Source of the DNA: Streptomyces sp. CG1
GTDB lineage: Bacteria; Actinomycetota; Actinomycetes; Streptomycetales; Streptomycetaceae
DNA length: 64,000 bases
Assembly: GCF_041080625.1 (NCBI RefSeq)
Contig: NZ_CP163518.1
Span: 2,418,001 to 2,482,000, forward strand
Reading direction: 5' to 3'
Shown: piece after piece, positions 11,696 to 21,547 of the stretch
How the letters are laid out: each line of letters begins with the position of its first letter
Numbering within the stretch: position 1 is the first letter of the stretch
Translations under genes and position numbers: made by a program
The notes under the pieces: model-generated
The model's database searches: none
What the model was told of the DNA's origin: nothing
What the model saw: only the letters and a program-made list of their open reading frames with translations

Positions 11696-12235
11696 TCAGA
11701 CCTGGAGCAGCGCCTCCAGCGGCGCCCCGTCCAGGGCCGGCTCCAGCCGGGCCCGGCCCGCCAGGAAGCCCAGCTCCATCAGCACCGCGAGGCCGGAGAC
11801 ATCAGCACCGGCGCGCTGGATCAGCTGGATCGCGGCCTCGGCCGTCCCTCCGGTGGCGAGGACGTCGTCCACGATCAGGACGCGGTCCCCGGCAGCCAGG
11901 TCCTCCGCGTGCACCTCGATCTCGGCCGAGCCGTACTCCAGCTCGTACGCCTGCCGCAGCGTCGCCCCGGGCAGCTTGCCGGCCTTGCGGACCGGGATGA
12001 AGCCGAGGCCCGCGCGGACGGCGACCGGGGCGCCGAGGATGAAGCCCCGGGCCTCCAGGCCGACGACCTTGGTCGCGCCGGCGTTCGTGGCGATCTCGGC
12101 CAGCGCGTCGGTGAGCGCCGTGAACGCGGCCGGGTCCGCCAGCAGCGGTGTGATGTCCTTGAACATCACGCCCGGCTCGGGGTAGTCGGCGACGTCGCGG
12201 ATGCGGCTGAGCAGCAGTTCCTTGATGTCGGTCAT
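11696..12235 (-). CDS. apt: Adenine phosphoribosyltransferase
   Basis: Purine-salvage enzyme joining adenine to PRPP to give AMP, 179 residues, normal length. The PRPP-binding motif VLIVDDVLATGGTA lies at about residues 125-138. Upstream markers are YPEPGVMFKDITPLL near the N-terminus and GLEARGFILGAPVA in the middle. The ATG at 12235 overlaps the secF stop by 4 bp, so translation is coupled to secF. The order apt-secF-secD before relA is a known actinobacterial arrangement. Confidence 0.96.
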   Translation of the reverse strand: MTDIKELLLSRIRDVADYPEPGVMFKDITPLLADPAAFTALTDALAEIATNAGATKVVGLEARGFILGAPVAVRAGLGFIPVRKAGKLPGATLRQAYELEYGSAEIEVHAEDLAAGDRVLIVDDVLATGGTAEAAIQLIQRAGADVSGLAVLMELGFLAGRARLEPALDGAPLEALLQV

Positions 12236-13338
12236 CGCCGCTTCCCGGAGGGTCGGCCGCGGCCCCGGCCGCGGGACGCGGGCTGGTTGCGGGGGCCCAC
12301 GACGGCGGCGGCATCGGCGGGTTCGTCGGCGAGGGCGGCCCGGTCCGCGGCGAGGTCCTCCTCGGCGGCGGCCTGGGCGCGCTTGGCCAGGACCCGCTTG
12401 GTGAGCGCCTTCATCGCCGGCTCGCGCTCCTTGAGGTCGGCGACGAGCGGCGTGGCGATGAAGATCGAGGAGTAGGCACCGGCGGCGAGACCGACGAACA
12501 GCGACAGCGAGATGTCGTTCAGCGTGCCGGCGCCGAGGAAGCCACCGCCGATGAACAGCAGGCCGGCCACCGGCAGCAGGGCGACGACCGTGGTGTTGAT
12601 CGAGCGGACCAGGGTGCCGTTGATCGACTGGTTGGCGATGTCGCTGTAGGTGAGGCGGGTCTGCTTGGTGATGTCCTTCGTCTGCTCCTTGAGGCTGTCG
12701 AAGACGACGACCGTGTCGTAGAGCGAGTAACCGAGGATCGTCAGCAGACCGATGACCGTACCGGGTGTGACCTCGAAGCCGACCAGGGCGTAGATACCGG
12801 TCGTGATGGTGATGTCGTGGATCAGCGCGACCAGGGCCGCGATGGCCATGCGCCACTCGAAGGCGATGGCCAGGTAGATCACGACGAGCACCATGAAGAT
12901 GCCCAGGCCCTCCCAGGCCTTGTTGGCGATCTGCTCACCCCAGCTCGGGCCGACCAGGTCGGCGGCGAGCTTCTCGGGGTTGAGGTTCAGGTCCTTGGCC
13001 AGCTCCTGCTTGATCTTGTCGGACTGGCCGGTGTCGATACCGGCGATCTGGATGCGCAGGCTGCCGTTGCCGAGCTTCTGCACGATCGCCTCATGGCCGG
13101 AGGCGTCCTTGGCGTACGTCTCCGCCTGGGCCACCGAGGTGCTCATCTTGGTCGGCGTGGTGAAGACCGCGCCGCCCTTGAACTCGATGCCCATGTTCAG
13201 GCCGCGCACCGCCAGGCCGACGATGGCCGTGATGGTGATCAGGATGGAGACGCCGTACCAGATCTTGCGCTTGCCGACGAAGTCGTAAGAGATCTCGCCG
13301 CGGTGCAGTCGAGCGCCGAGGTTGCCGAGTTTCGACAT
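12232..13338 (-). CDS. secF: Protein translocase subunit SecF
   Basis: Membrane component of the Sec translocon accessory complex, 368 residues. Six membrane segments are expected; the first is near residue 30 (IWYGVSILITITAIVGL) and it is followed by NMGIEFKGGAVF. A periplasmic-type P1 loop comes next, and then five clustered segments with the conserved TDTVVVFD-like stretch (YSLYDTVVVFDSLKE). A cytoplasmic Ala/Arg-rich tail of about 60 residues ends it. It is 3 bp downstream of secD and overlaps apt by 4 bp. Confidence 0.97.
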   Translation of the reverse strand: MSKLGNLGARLHRGEISYDFVGKRKIWYGVSILITITAIVGLAVRGLNMGIEFKGGAVFTTPTKMSTSVAQAETYAKDASGHEAIVQKLGNGSLRIQIAGIDTGQSDKIKQELAKDLNLNPEKLAADLVGPSWGEQIANKAWEGLGIFMVLVVIYLAIAFEWRMAIAALVALIHDITITTGIYALVGFEVTPGTVIGLLTILGYSLYDTVVVFDSLKEQTKDITKQTRLTYSDIANQSINGTLVRSINTTVVALLPVAGLLFIGGGFLGAGTLNDISLSLFVGLAAGAYSSIFIATPLVADLKEREPAMKALTKRVLAKRAQAAAEEDLAADRAALADEPADAAAVVGPRNQPASRGRGRGRPSGKRR

Positions 13339-13341
13339 GGC

Positions 13342-15129
13342 TCAGGCCTCCTTCGGGTCGACAGAGCCGGCGACAGGACCGGCGGGACGGCGGGTGCGGC
13401 GCAGCGGCGGCTTGGCACCCAGGCTCTTCGGTTCGAGTCCGGACCACTTGTGGCCGTTCGCGAAGAACTTGCGGCGGGCGAGCAGCGTCATCAGCGGCTT
13501 GGTGAACAGGAAGACCACGACGACGTCGAGCAGGGTGGTCAGGCCGAGCGTGAACGCGAAGCCCTGGACCTTGCCGACGGTCACGATGAACAGGACGGCG
13601 GCGGCGAGGAACGACACGAAGTCGGAGACCAGGATGGTGCGCCGGGCGCGGGGCCAGGCCCGCTCGACGGCGGGGCGCAGCGAGCGGCCCTCGCGGATCT
13701 CGTCCCGGATGCGTTCGAAGTACACGATGAACGAGTCGGCGGTGATACCGATGGCGACGATGGCACCGCAGACGGCCGGCAGGTTCAGCGCGAAGTGGAT
13801 GGCCGGGCCGAGCAGCGACATGATCACGTAGGTGAGGATCGCAGAGACCAGCAGCGAGGCCATCGCGACGAGCGACAGACCGCGGTAGTAGACCACCAGG
13901 TAGAGCACGACCAGCGCGAGGCCGATCGCGCCGGCGAGCAGACCGGCGTGCAGCTGCTCACCGCCGAGCGCGGCGGTGACGGTGGTGACGGACTGCTCCT
14001 GGAAGGAGAGCGGCAGAGCGCCGTACGACAGCATGTTGGCGAGGCTCTGGGCGTCCTGCTGGGTGAAGCTGCCGGAGATCTCCGCCTGGCCGCCGGTGAT
14101 GGCCTGGCTCACGTACGGGCTGGAGACGACCTCGCCGTCGAGGACGATGCCGAACTCGTTCTGCGGGGCCTGGTTCTTCGCCAGCTGGCCGGTGACGTCC
14201 GCGAACTTCTTGGAGCCGCTGGAGGTGAAGTTCATCACGACCTGCCAGCCGGAGGCACCCTGGGTGTCGAACCGGGCGGCGGCGTTCTTCACCTCGGTGC
14301 CGTCCACGGCGGCCGGGCCGAGCACGTACTTGTACCAGACCTTCCTGATCTGGCCGCAGGCCACCGTGGGGTCGCCGGGCTTGGCGGCGCCTCCGACCTT
14401 GGCCCGCTGATCGGGCTTGGTGCAGTCCAGGGTGGCGTACTGCGCCTGCAGCTTGGCGGCGGCCGCGCCGGCGCCGGAGGAAGCCGACGGGGTGGCCTTC
14501 GGCGTGGAGCTGCCGGAGGCGGAGCCGCTCGGCGAGGGAGTGGAGCCGGCCTTCAGCGCGTCGGTGACGGCGCGGCCCTGGGAGGTCGGCGAGGCCTTGG
14601 GGGACGCGGTGGAGGACGAGGACGCCTTCTCCTTGGAGGAGGCGCTGTGAGAGGGGCTCGCGCTCGGCTTCGGCGAGGAGCTGCCGCTGGGGGAGGCGCT
14701 CGGCGACGGGCTCTGGGCGCCGGCGCCGCTGGGCTCGCTGGCCAGGACCGGGCGGAAGTACAGCTTGGCGGTGGTGCCGACCTGCTGCTGGGCCTCCTTG
14801 GAGTTGGTGCCCTTGGGGATGTTGACGATGATGTTGTCGTTCCCCTGGGTCTGCACCTCCGCCTCGGAGACGCCGAGGCCGTTGACACGGCGGTTCATGA
14901 TGTCGACCGCGGTGTCCATGTTGGCCTTGTTGATCGCGGACCCTTGGTCGGCCTTCGCCTTGAGCGTGATGCTCGTACCACCGGCGAGGTCGATGCCGAG
15001 ACGCGGAGTGGTGTTCCCGGACAGGAACATGCCTCCGGTGAGCGCCACGATGGCGATCAGGATGAGGGCCAGCGAGCGCCCTGGCTTGCTCTGGGCGCTC
15101 GCACTCCGGCCCCTCTTAGGTGCTGCCAC
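13342..15129 (-). CDS. secD: Protein translocase subunit SecD
   Basis: Partner of SecF that uses the proton gradient to help pull exported proteins across the membrane; 595 residues from the GTG at 15129. Visible: the first membrane segment (SLALILIAIVALTGGMFL), LGIDLAGGTSITLKA after it, a large external domain, and a C-terminal five-segment membrane block with FIVYFERIRDEIREGRSLRPA. GTG 15129 is preferred because GGGAG stands about 9 nt upstream; an in-frame ATG at 15186 would add 19 residues. The external domain carries a Ser/Pro/Ala/Lys low-complexity insert of about 95 residues (14430-14740). Confidence 0.95.
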   Translation of the reverse strand: MAAPKRGRSASAQSKPGRSLALILIAIVALTGGMFLSGNTTPRLGIDLAGGTSITLKAKADQGSAINKANMDTAVDIMNRRVNGLGVSEAEVQTQGNDNIIVNIPKGTNSKEAQQQVGTTAKLYFRPVLASEPSGAGAQSPSPSASPSGSSSPKPSASPSHSASSKEKASSSSTASPKASPTSQGRAVTDALKAGSTPSPSGSASGSSTPKATPSASSGAGAAAAKLQAQYATLDCTKPDQRAKVGGAAKPGDPTVACGQIRKVWYKYVLGPAAVDGTEVKNAAARFDTQGASGWQVVMNFTSSGSKKFADVTGQLAKNQAPQNEFGIVLDGEVVSSPYVSQAITGGQAEISGSFTQQDAQSLANMLSYGALPLSFQEQSVTTVTAALGGEQLHAGLLAGAIGLALVVLYLVVYYRGLSLVAMASLLVSAILTYVIMSLLGPAIHFALNLPAVCGAIVAIGITADSFIVYFERIRDEIREGRSLRPAVERAWPRARRTILVSDFVSFLAAAVLFIVTVGKVQGFAFTLGLTTLLDVVVVFLFTKPLMTLLARRKFFANGHKWSGLEPKSLGAKPPLRRTRRPAGPVAGSVDPKEA

Positions 15130-15218
15130 CTTCTCGTACTCCCTCTCGGGCCGCTCCGCGTTGGTCGGCGCGGTCGGCCATGACATGGTGTCGGGCTGTT
15201 CCGTACGGGAAACAGACG

Positions 15219-15265
15219 CCCGGTGGTGCGCGGGGCGTGATTATGCCGCTTGGCGCACCACCGGG
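15219..15265 (-). terminator. Hairpin between yajC and secD
   Basis: A 13-bp perfect inverted repeat (CCCGGTGGTGCGC / GCGCACCACCGGG) with a 21-nt loop sits between yajC and secD on the transcribed strand. It may terminate part of the transcripts or protect an mRNA end; read-through into secD is still expected. Confidence 0.55.
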
Positions 15266-15271
15266 GCGTGA

Positions 15272-15775
15272 CTACTTCGCGTCGGAGTCGCCGTCGGTCT
15301 TCTTCGGCTCGTCGTCCGCCTTGGCCTCGGGGGCCTCGGCCGCGTCGGTGCCGTCCTCGCTGGCATCCTTCTTACCGAGGTCGACGGCCTTGTCGTCGGA
15401 GGCGGCGGCAGCGGGCGAGTCGGACTCGTCGCTCTCGGTGAGGGAGGAGGCGTCGTCCGGGACGATGTCGGCGTCGGACTTCAGGTCGTGCTCGATGCCG
15501 TGCACGATGCGGTTGTACTCGTCGTCGCCGAGGACGGCGCCGATCGCGTTCTTGGCGAAGAGGAGCTCGACACCGGGGCCGGCGTCGAGGAGGACCGTCT
15601 CCTCGCCCACCTCCTTGACCGTCGCGTACATCCCCCCGATCGTGCGGACACCGGAGCCGGGCTGCATCTCGTTCCGCATCTGGCTGGCCTGCTGCTGCTT
15701 CTTCTTGGCCGAACGTGTCATCAGGAACATGGCCGCGATGAGCACGATGAAGGGGAGAAGGGTAAAGGCATTCAC
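15272..15775 (-). CDS. yajC: Preprotein translocase subunit YajC
   Basis: Small Sec accessory membrane protein, 167 residues. A single N-terminal membrane segment (FTLLPFIVLIAAMFLMT) is followed by the basic KKKQQQ stretch. The conserved core NEMQPGSGVRTIGGMYATV comes next, and then an acidic, Ala/Asp/Ser-rich tail that is longer than in most YajC proteins. The GTG at 15775, with GAAGGAAA upstream, is taken as the start; the open frame extends to 15856 without family similarity. It is the first gene of the yajC-secD-secF-apt unit. Confidence 0.93.
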   Translation of the reverse strand: MNAFTLLPFIVLIAAMFLMTRSAKKKQQQASQMRNEMQPGSGVRTIGGMYATVKEVGEETVLLDAGPGVELLFAKNAIGAVLGDDEYNRIVHGIEHDLKSDADIVPDDASSLTESDESDSPAAAASDDKAVDLGKKDASEDGTDAAEAPEAKADDEPKKTDGDSDAK

Positions 15776-15972
15776 GGGACGGAATTTCCTTCGCGCGACC
15801 GCGGCGGAGAGCGGCCTGTTGACGGGGGTGGGCGGCGCCGCCCGCAAAGGCGGCATCGGCGGAGTCTAAGCGAGTCCGCGCACATGGAACAACGCTCAGC
15901 ATGGCACCTGGGTTCCTGCTTGGGCCAATGCCTCCGCCGTCACGGAGAGATCACGGCGACATCACGGCGCCG

Positions 15973-17043
15973 TCAGGTCCCGAACAGATCCTGTTGTCCG
16001 TTTCCCCCGGTAACCGAGCGCGGCGGGGTCAGGCCCAGGTGCGCCCAGGCGGCCGGCGTGCCGACACGGCCCCGTGGCGTGCGGGCGAGCAGTCCCTCCC
16101 GCACGAGGAAGGGCTCGGCGACCTCCTCGACGGTCTCCCGCTCCTCCCCCACCGCGACGGCCAGCGTGGACAGGCCGACCGGGCCTCCGCCGAACAGTTT
16201 CAGCAGGGCTTCCAGGACGGCGCGGTCGAGGCGGTCGAGACCGCGGCCGTCGACCTCGTAGACGGCGAGGGCGGCCGCGGCGATCTCCCGGGTGATCAAG
16301 CCGTCCGCCTTGACCTGCGCATAGTCGCGGACGCGGCGCAGCAGGCGGTTGGCGATACGGGGCGTGCCGCGGGAGCGGCCGGCGATCTCGGCGGCGCCGT
16401 CCGGCTCGATCTCGACGTCCAGCAGATGGGCCGAGCGGTGTACGACGCGCTCCAGCTCGCGCGGCTCGTAGAACTCCATGTGCGCGGTGAAGCCGAAGCG
16501 GTCGCGCAGCGGCGGCGGCAGCAGGCCCGCGCGCGTGGTCGCGCCGACCAGGGTGAACGGGGGCAGCTCCAGCGGGATGGCGGTGGCGCCGGGGCCCTTG
16601 CCGACGATGACGTCGACGCGGAAGTCCTCCATCGCCATGTACAGCATCTCTTCGGCGGGCCGGGACATCCGGTGGATCTCGTCGAGGAAGAGGACCTCGC
16701 CCTCCTGGAGGGAGGAGAGGATCGCGGCGAGGTCGCCGGCGTGCTGGATGGCGGGGCCCGAGGTGATGCGGATGGGGGCGCCCATCTCGGCCGCGATGAT
16801 CATCGACAGGGTGGTCTTGCCGAGGCCGGGCGCGCCGGAGAGCAGCACATGGTCGGCGGTGGCGCCCCGCGCGCGTGCGGCCCGCAGGACGAGGTCGAGC
16901 TGTTCGCGGACCTTCTCCTGGCCGATGAACTCGCCGAGATCCTTGGGGCGCAGGGCGGCCTCGACGGCCTGGTCCTCCCGGTCGGCGGACGCACCGACGA
17001 GCCGCTCAGGGGCGGGGGTGTCGGTCGTGTCGTCCCAGTTCAT
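15973..17043 (-). CDS. ruvB: Holliday junction branch migration ATPase RuvB
   Basis: Hexameric AAA+ motor of RuvABC, 356 residues. Visible: Walker [10 protein letters not shown], Walker [10 protein letters not shown], sensor 1 in [10 protein letters not shown], the arginine-finger/sensor 2 region [16 protein letters not shown], and a C-terminal winged helix ([16 protein letters not shown]). It lies 26 bp downstream of ruvA in the ruvC-ruvA-ruvB operon. Confidence 0.98.
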   Translation of the reverse strand: MNWDDTTDTPAPERLVGASADREDQAVEAALRPKDLGEFIGQEKVREQLDLVLRAARARGATADHVLLSGAPGLGKTTLSMIIAAEMGAPIRITSGPAIQHAGDLAAILSSLQEGEVLFLDEIHRMSRPAEEMLYMAMEDFRVDVIVGKGPGATAIPLELPPFTLVGATTRAGLLPPPLRDRFGFTAHMEFYEPRELERVVHRSAHLLDVEIEPDGAAEIAGRSRGTPRIANRLLRRVRDYAQVKADGLITREIAAAALAVYEVDGRGLDRLDRAVLEALLKLFGGGPVGLSTLAVAVGEERETVEEVAEPFLVREGLLARTPRGRVGTPAAWAHLGLTPPRSVTGGNGQQDLFGT

Positions 17044-17069
17044 GTGCAGAGCCTCGATCGTCGTGGGGG

Positions 17070-17678
17070 TCAGCGGGCGCGGTTCAGGGTCTGCAGGGCT
17101 GCCTTCAGCAGCTGACCCACCTGGGGCGGCACGCCTGCGGCCTCGGCCTGCGGGGCCACGGCGGCGACGGCCTCGTCGGCCTCGCGGGTGGCGTAGCCGA
17201 GGCCGATCAGGGCCGCGTGCAGCTGGTCGCGCCAGCCCTGGGTGACCGGTGCGCCGATGGCGGGCGCCGTGCCGACGGGTTCGCCGAGCCGGTCCTTCAG
17301 CTCCAGCAGCAGCTTCTGCGCACCCTTCTTGCCGATGCCGGGGACCGCGGTGAGCGCCTTCTCGTCACTGGTGGCGACGGCACGGCGCAGCGCGTCCGGG
17401 GTGTGCACGGCGAGCATCGCCTGGGCCAGGCGCGGGCCGACGCCGCTCGCGGTCTGCAGCAGCTCGAAGACCTGGCGCTCGTCGTCGGCGCCGAAGCCGT
17501 ACAGGGTCAGCGAGTCTTCTCGGACGACGAGCGACGTGTGCAGCTTGGCGGGCTGGCCGATGCGGAGCGTGGACAGCGTGTTCGGCGTGCACTGGACGGC
17601 CATGCCGACCCCGCCGACCTCGACGACCGCGGCGTCGGGGGCGAGCGCGGCGACCGTGCCGCTGACGAAGGCGATCAT
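17070..17678 (-). CDS. ruvA: Holliday junction DNA helicase RuvA
   Basis: Tetrameric junction-binding subunit, 202 residues, the family norm. It has an N-terminal OB fold ([12 protein letters not shown]...[12 protein letters not shown]) and two helix-hairpin-helix motifs ([13 protein letters not shown] and [18 protein letters not shown]). A flexible linker and a C-terminal three-helix domain that contacts RuvB ([15 protein letters not shown]) follow. The ATG at 17678 overlaps the ruvC stop by 4 bp. Confidence 0.97.
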   Translation of the reverse strand: MIAFVSGTVAALAPDAAVVEVGGVGMAVQCTPNTLSTLRIGQPAKLHTSLVVREDSLTLYGFGADDERQVFELLQTASGVGPRLAQAMLAVHTPDALRRAVATSDEKALTAVPGIGKKGAQKLLLELKDRLGEPVGTAPAIGAPVTQGWRDQLHAALIGLGYATREADEAVAAVAPQAEAAGVPPQVGQLLKAALQTLNRAR

Positions 17679-18214
17679 GCCGTACGGCCTTTCGTTGCGT
17701 TGACTGTGTGGCGGGCGACCGCCTGCTGGAGCCGGTTCTGCGCGGGGGCACGCCAGATGTGGCAGATGGCGAGCGCGAGGGCATCGGCGGCGTCGGCGGG
17801 CTTCGGCAGTGCGGAGAGCCGCAGCAGCCGGGTCACCATGGCGCCGACCTGCGCCTTGTCGGCACGTCCGGTGCCGGTGACGGCCGCCTTGACCTCGCTC
17901 GGGGTGTGCAGGGCGACGGGGATGCCCCGGCGGGCGGCGCACAGCATGGCCACGGCGCTGGCCTGGGCGGTGCCCATCACCGTACGGACGTTGTGCTGGC
18001 TGAAGACGCGCTCGACGGCGACGAACTCGGGCCGGTGCTCGTCCAGCCACTGCTCTATGCCCTGCTCGACGGCGAGGAGACGGTGGCTGAGGTCGGCGTC
18101 CGCGGGCGTGCGGACGACACCGACGCCGAGCATGGTGAGCGGACGGCCCGCGACCCCCTCGACGACGCCGACACCGCACCGGGTCAGCCCCGGGTCCACC
18201 CCCAGTACGCGCAC
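17675..18214 (-). CDS. ruvC: Crossover junction endodeoxyribonuclease RuvC
   Basis: Holliday-junction resolvase, 179 residues. Acidic active-site residues are visible in [12 protein letters not shown] (Asp7), in [11 protein letters not shown] (Glu) and in the late [12 protein letters not shown] stretch. The GTG start at 18214 gives the typical N-terminus. It is first of three coupled genes ruvC-ruvA-ruvB. Confidence 0.97.
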   Translation of the reverse strand: MRVLGVDPGLTRCGVGVVEGVAGRPLTMLGVGVVRTPADADLSHRLLAVEQGIEQWLDEHRPEFVAVERVFSQHNVRTVMGTAQASAVAMLCAARRGIPVALHTPSEVKAAVTGTGRADKAQVGAMVTRLLRLSALPKPADAADALALAICHIWRAPAQNRLQQAVARHTVNATKGRTA

Positions 18215-18307
18215 CGCGTCCCCCTCCCTTCGCGGACTCGATCAGCTGTTTGTGCAGGCTATCGGTTGGCACTGACAACGCGATGCACCGGCGCCCGGCA
18301 CGGCGAC

Positions 18308-18333
18308 GGGCCGACGGGTTGTCCCGTCGGCCC
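18308..18333 (-). terminator. Terminator hairpin downstream of yebC
   Basis: A perfect 11-bp stem (GGGCCGACGGG / CCCGTCGGCCC) with a TTGT loop lies 27 nt beyond the yebC stop and separates it from the ruv operon. Confidence 0.8.
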
Positions 18334-18360
18334 GTGAGACCTGCGAAGCGCGCGGCAGCG

Positions 18361-19113
18361 TTACGCGTCGACCTTCTCCATGATCTCGTCGCTCACATCG
18401 AAGTTGGCGAAGACGTTCTGCACGTCGTCGCTGTCCTCGAGGGCGTCGATGAGCCTGAAGATCTTCCTGGCGCCCTCTTCGTCCAGCTCGACCTGGACGG
18501 ACGGCACGAAGCTGGACTCGGCCGAGTCGTAGTCGATGCCGGCCTCCTGGAGGGCGGAGCGGACCGCGACCAGGTCGGTGGCCTCGCTGATGACCTCGAA
18601 GGTCTCGCCGAGGTCGTTGACCTCCTCGGCGCCCGCGTCCAGGACGGCGCCGAGCACGTCGTCCTCGCTCAGCTCGCCCTTGGGGACGATGACGACGCCC
18701 TTGCGGCTGAACATGTACGAGACCGAGCCCGGGTCCGCCATGTTGCCGCCGTTGCGGGTCATGGCGACGCGGACGTCGGAGGCGGCGCGGTTGCGGTTGT
18801 CGGTGAGGCACTCGATGAGCACCGCGACACCGTTCGGGCCGTAGCCCTCGTACATGATCGTCTCGTAGTCGGCGCCGCCGGCCTCGAGACCGCCACCGCG
18901 CTTGATCGCGGAGTCGATGTTCTTGTTCGGGACCGACTGCTTCTTGGCCTTCTGGACGGCGTCGTAGAGCGTCGGGTTACCGTCGAGGTCGACGCCGCCC
19001 ATGCGCGCCGCGACCTCGATGTTCTTGATGAGCTTCGCGAAGAGCTTGCCGCGCTTGGCGTCGATCACGGCCTTCTTGTGCTTCGTCGTGGCCCATTTAG
19101 AGTGGCCGGACAT
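18361..19113 (-). CDS. YebC/PmpR-family protein
   Basis: Conserved YebC/TACO1 family protein, 250 residues. The N-terminus [20 protein letters not shown] is diagnostic. The middle carries the [14 protein letters not shown] and [10 protein letters not shown] signatures. Some members act as transcription regulators, and others have been linked to relief of ribosome stalling at proline runs. Its position next to ruvCAB is conserved in many bacteria. Confidence 0.95.
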   Translation of the reverse strand: MSGHSKWATTKHKKAVIDAKRGKLFAKLIKNIEVAARMGGVDLDGNPTLYDAVQKAKKQSVPNKNIDSAIKRGGGLEAGGADYETIMYEGYGPNGVAVLIECLTDNRNRAASDVRVAMTRNGGNMADPGSVSYMFSRKGVVIVPKGELSEDDVLGAVLDAGAEEVNDLGETFEVISEATDLVAVRSALQEAGIDYDSAESSFVPSVQVELDEEGARKIFRLIDALEDSDDVQNVFANFDVSDEIMEKVDA

Positions 19114-19161
19114 CTGCCTGTCTCCTTCGCGTAACCCATCTATGAACGAACGCCAGAGATC

Positions 19162-19767
19162 CTACAAGGACTCCGGGGTCCTGTTGGCTCGCACCATGTC
19201 GACGAACAGGGAGTGCACGCGGTGGTCGCCGGTGAGTTCCGGGTGGAACGACGTGGCGAGCACGTTGCCCTGGCGGACGGCGACGATGTGGCCGCCGTGC
19301 TCGGCGAGCACCTCGGCCCCGGCGCCCACGGACTCCACCCAGGGGGCGCGGATGAAGACGCCCTCCACAGGATCGCCCGGGACGCCCCGCACGTCGACCG
19401 CGGCCTCGAACGACTCGTTCTGGCGGCCGAAGGCGTTGCGGCGCACGATCATGTCGATGCCGCCGATGGTCTCCTGGCCCGAGCGCGGGTCGAGGATCTT
19501 GTCGGCGAGCATGATCATGCCTGCGCAGGTGCCGTAGACGGGCATGCCGTCCCGCACGCGCGCGCGCAGGGGCTCCATCACGCCGAACAGGATGGCCAGC
19601 TTGGAGATGGTGGTGGACTCGCCGCCGGGCAGGACGAGGCCGTCGACCTCGGCGAGTTCCTCGGGGCGCCGCACCGGCCTGGCCACGGCGTCGGCCGCGG
19701 CCAGGGCGATGAGGTGCTCCCGTACGTCGCCCTGGAGGGCCAGGACGCCTATGACGGGGGTGTTCAT
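19162..19767 (-). CDS. pdxT: Pyridoxal 5'-phosphate synthase glutaminase subunit PdxT
   Basis: Class I glutaminase that feeds ammonia to PdxS, 201 residues. It starts with [20 protein letters not shown] follows, then the nucleophile elbow GTCAGMI and the late His/Glu of SFHPELTGD. The start ATG at 19767 is 14 bp downstream of the pdxS stop, so the pair is co-transcribed. Confidence 0.97.
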   Translation of the reverse strand: MNTPVIGVLALQGDVREHLIALAAADAVARPVRRPEELAEVDGLVLPGGESTTISKLAILFGVMEPLRARVRDGMPVYGTCAGMIMLADKILDPRSGQETIGGIDMIVRRNAFGRQNESFEAAVDVRGVPGDPVEGVFIRAPWVESVGAGAEVLAEHGGHIVAVRQGNVLATSFHPELTGDHRVHSLFVDMVRANRTPESL

Positions 19768-19781
19768 GTGGTCCGGTGCCC

Positions 19782-20687
19782 TTACCAGCCGCGGTTGGCG
19801 TAGCGCTCGGCCTCGGGGAGGGTGTCGCAGTTGATGCCGACCATGGCCTCGCCGAGGTTGCGGGACGCGTCCGCGATGATCTTCGGGTCGTCGTAGAAGG
19901 TGGTGGCCTTCACGATGGCGGCGGCGCGCTTGGCCGGGTCGCCCGATTTGAAGATGCCGGAGCCGACGAACACGCCCTCGGCGCCGAGCTGGCGCATCAG
20001 GGCCGCGTCGGCCGGGGTGGCCACGCCGCCGGCGGAGAAGAGGACCACCGGGAGCTTGCCCAGCTCGGCGACCTCCTTGACCAGCTCGTACGGGGCGCGC
20101 AGTTCCTTGGCGGCGGCGTACAGCTCGTGGTTGTCGAAGCCGCGCAGCTTGGCGATCTCGTTCTTGATCTGGCGCAGGTGGCGGACGGCCTCCACAACGT
20201 TGCCGGTGCCGGCCTCGCCCTTGGAGCGGATCATCGCGGCGCCCTCGGCGATGCGGCGCAGGGCCTCGCCCAGGTTGGTGGCACCACACACGAACGGGGT
20301 CGTGAAGGCCCACTTGTCGGAGTGGTTGACCTCGTCGGCCGGGGTGAGGACCTCGGACTCGTCGATGTAGTCGACGCCGAGGGACTGCAGCACCTGGGCC
20401 TCGACGAAGTGGCCGATGCGGGACTTGGCCATGACCGGGATGGAGACGGCGTCGATGATGCCCTCGATCATGTCCGGGTCGGACATGCGGGCCACGCCGC
20501 CGTCCTTGCGGATGTCGGCGGGGACCCGCTCCAGGGCCATGACGGCGACGGCGCCCGCGTCCTCGGCGATCTTCGCCTGCTCCGGCGTGACGACGTCCAT
20601 GATCACGCCGCCCTTGAGCTGCTCGGCCATACCGCGCTTCACGCGGGCGGTGCCGGTCTCGGGAGCCTGGTTCTCGGTGGTGGACAC
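19782..20687 (-). CDS. pdxS: Pyridoxal 5'-phosphate synthase lyase subunit PdxS
   Basis: Synthase subunit building pyridoxal phosphate from a pentose phosphate, a triose phosphate and ammonia; 301 residues. Conserved stretches include [39 protein letters not shown] and [16 protein letters not shown]. The start is GTG at 20687 with GAGG 7 nt upstream. The longer open frame to 20771 has no family similarity. Confidence 0.97.
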   Translation of the reverse strand: MSTTENQAPETGTARVKRGMAEQLKGGVIMDVVTPEQAKIAEDAGAVAVMALERVPADIRKDGGVARMSDPDMIEGIIDAVSIPVMAKSRIGHFVEAQVLQSLGVDYIDESEVLTPADEVNHSDKWAFTTPFVCGATNLGEALRRIAEGAAMIRSKGEAGTGNVVEAVRHLRQIKNEIAKLRGFDNHELYAAAKELRAPYELVKEVAELGKLPVVLFSAGGVATPADAALMRQLGAEGVFVGSGIFKSGDPAKRAAAIVKATTFYDDPKIIADASRNLGEAMVGINCDTLPEAERYANRGW

Positions 20688-20801
20688 GGGTGACCTCACT
20701 GATGGGAAAGAGGATTTCTGCACCGATGAGGAAACGCGAGTGGACCAGGCCACAGCAAGGGCCAATGGCAAGCCGGTGGATCCTTTTCGTCCACCTGGGG
20801 T

Positions 20802-21344
20802 TCAGGCGGCCCGTTCCACCAGGGCCGCGGGGGGCTCGTCGTCCATCTCGAAGGCCAGTGGGAACGGGGCGTGGCCGGCCAGCCGGAACCAGCGGACCTT
20901 GCGGTGCTCGCGCAGCCTGCGAGCGGCCCCCACGGCGTCGTTGTGGAAGCGCCGGGCCATCGGGACGCGGCGGACGGCCTCGGCCAGCTCACGGGCCGCC
21001 TCCTCGCCGCCCGGGGCCTCCCGTACGGCCTCCACCTGGGCCGGGTCCTCGAACACCGCGCGCAGCGCCTGGCTCAGCTCGCTCTCGGCGACCTCCCGCT
21101 GCTCCTCCTCGGCCTGCCGGGCCGCGTGCGCGGCCTCGTACAGCACGATCGAGGCGGCCGGGTCCAGCACGCCCGAGGTCGCGAGTTCCTGGGCGACGGA
21201 GGCGCGGCGCAGCAGTTGCGCGTCGAGCGCGGCCCGCGCGGCGTCCATGCGCACGTGCAGCCGGTCCAGCCGCCCGGCCGTCCAGCTGAGGTACACGCCG
21301 ATCGCGACGAGTGCGACGAGGATCCAGATGAGGGTTGCGGTCAC
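20802..21344 (-). CDS. Membrane-anchored helical protein of unknown function
   Basis: 180 residues, start GTG at 21344. One N-terminal membrane segment ([20 protein letters not shown]) is followed by a long charged helical region beginning [26 protein letters not shown]. Glu/Ala-rich heptads run to about residue 120, and then a basic C-terminal stretch. The topology, one anchor followed by a helical domain, recalls LemA proteins, but I see no diagnostic LemA motif. It is the last gene of the pgsA-acyltransferase-pimA run, about 200 bp after pimA, and may be part of the same unit. Confidence 0.8.
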   Translation of the reverse strand: MTATLIWILVALVAIGVYLSWTAGRLDRLHVRMDAARAALDAQLLRRASVAQELATSGVLDPAASIVLYEAAHAARQAEEEQREVAESELSQALRAVFEDPAQVEAVREAPGGEEAARELAEAVRRVPMARRFHNDAVGAARRLREHRKVRWFRLAGHAPFPLAFEMDDEPPAALVERAA

Positions 21345-21374
21345 GGCCGAAGGCTATCGGCACACTCCGGCCGT

Positions 21375-21547
21375 GCTCGAAGCCCGTCAGCCCTCTATGC
21401 CGGGCTCGAAGCCCGTCAGCCCCTGTGCCGGGCCCGAGGCCCGTCAGTGCCGCGGGCATGGCTCGCAGCCCGTCAGGGCCGCGCATCGCGTCAGTCCCGC
21501 CGAGCCTGCCAGTCCAGCGAAGCCCGCAGGTCCCGCGAGCCCCGTCA
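21375..21547. repeat. Degenerate ~29-bp tandem repeat reaching the pimA stop codon
   Basis: The core GCTCGAAGCCCGTCAGCCC recurs at 21375 and 21404, with decayed copies at about 21432 (CCCGAGGCCCGTCAG) and 21461 (GCTCGCAGCCCGTCAG). Weaker CCCGTCAG/CGCAGG units continue to 21547, where one unit contains the pimA stop. The period is 28-29 bp, not a multiple of three, so it is not a protein repeat. Confidence 0.7.

Noticed and set aside
12817..15183. 788-codon plus-strand frame opposite secF/secD
   Set aside because: Antisense shadow of two recognised Sec genes.
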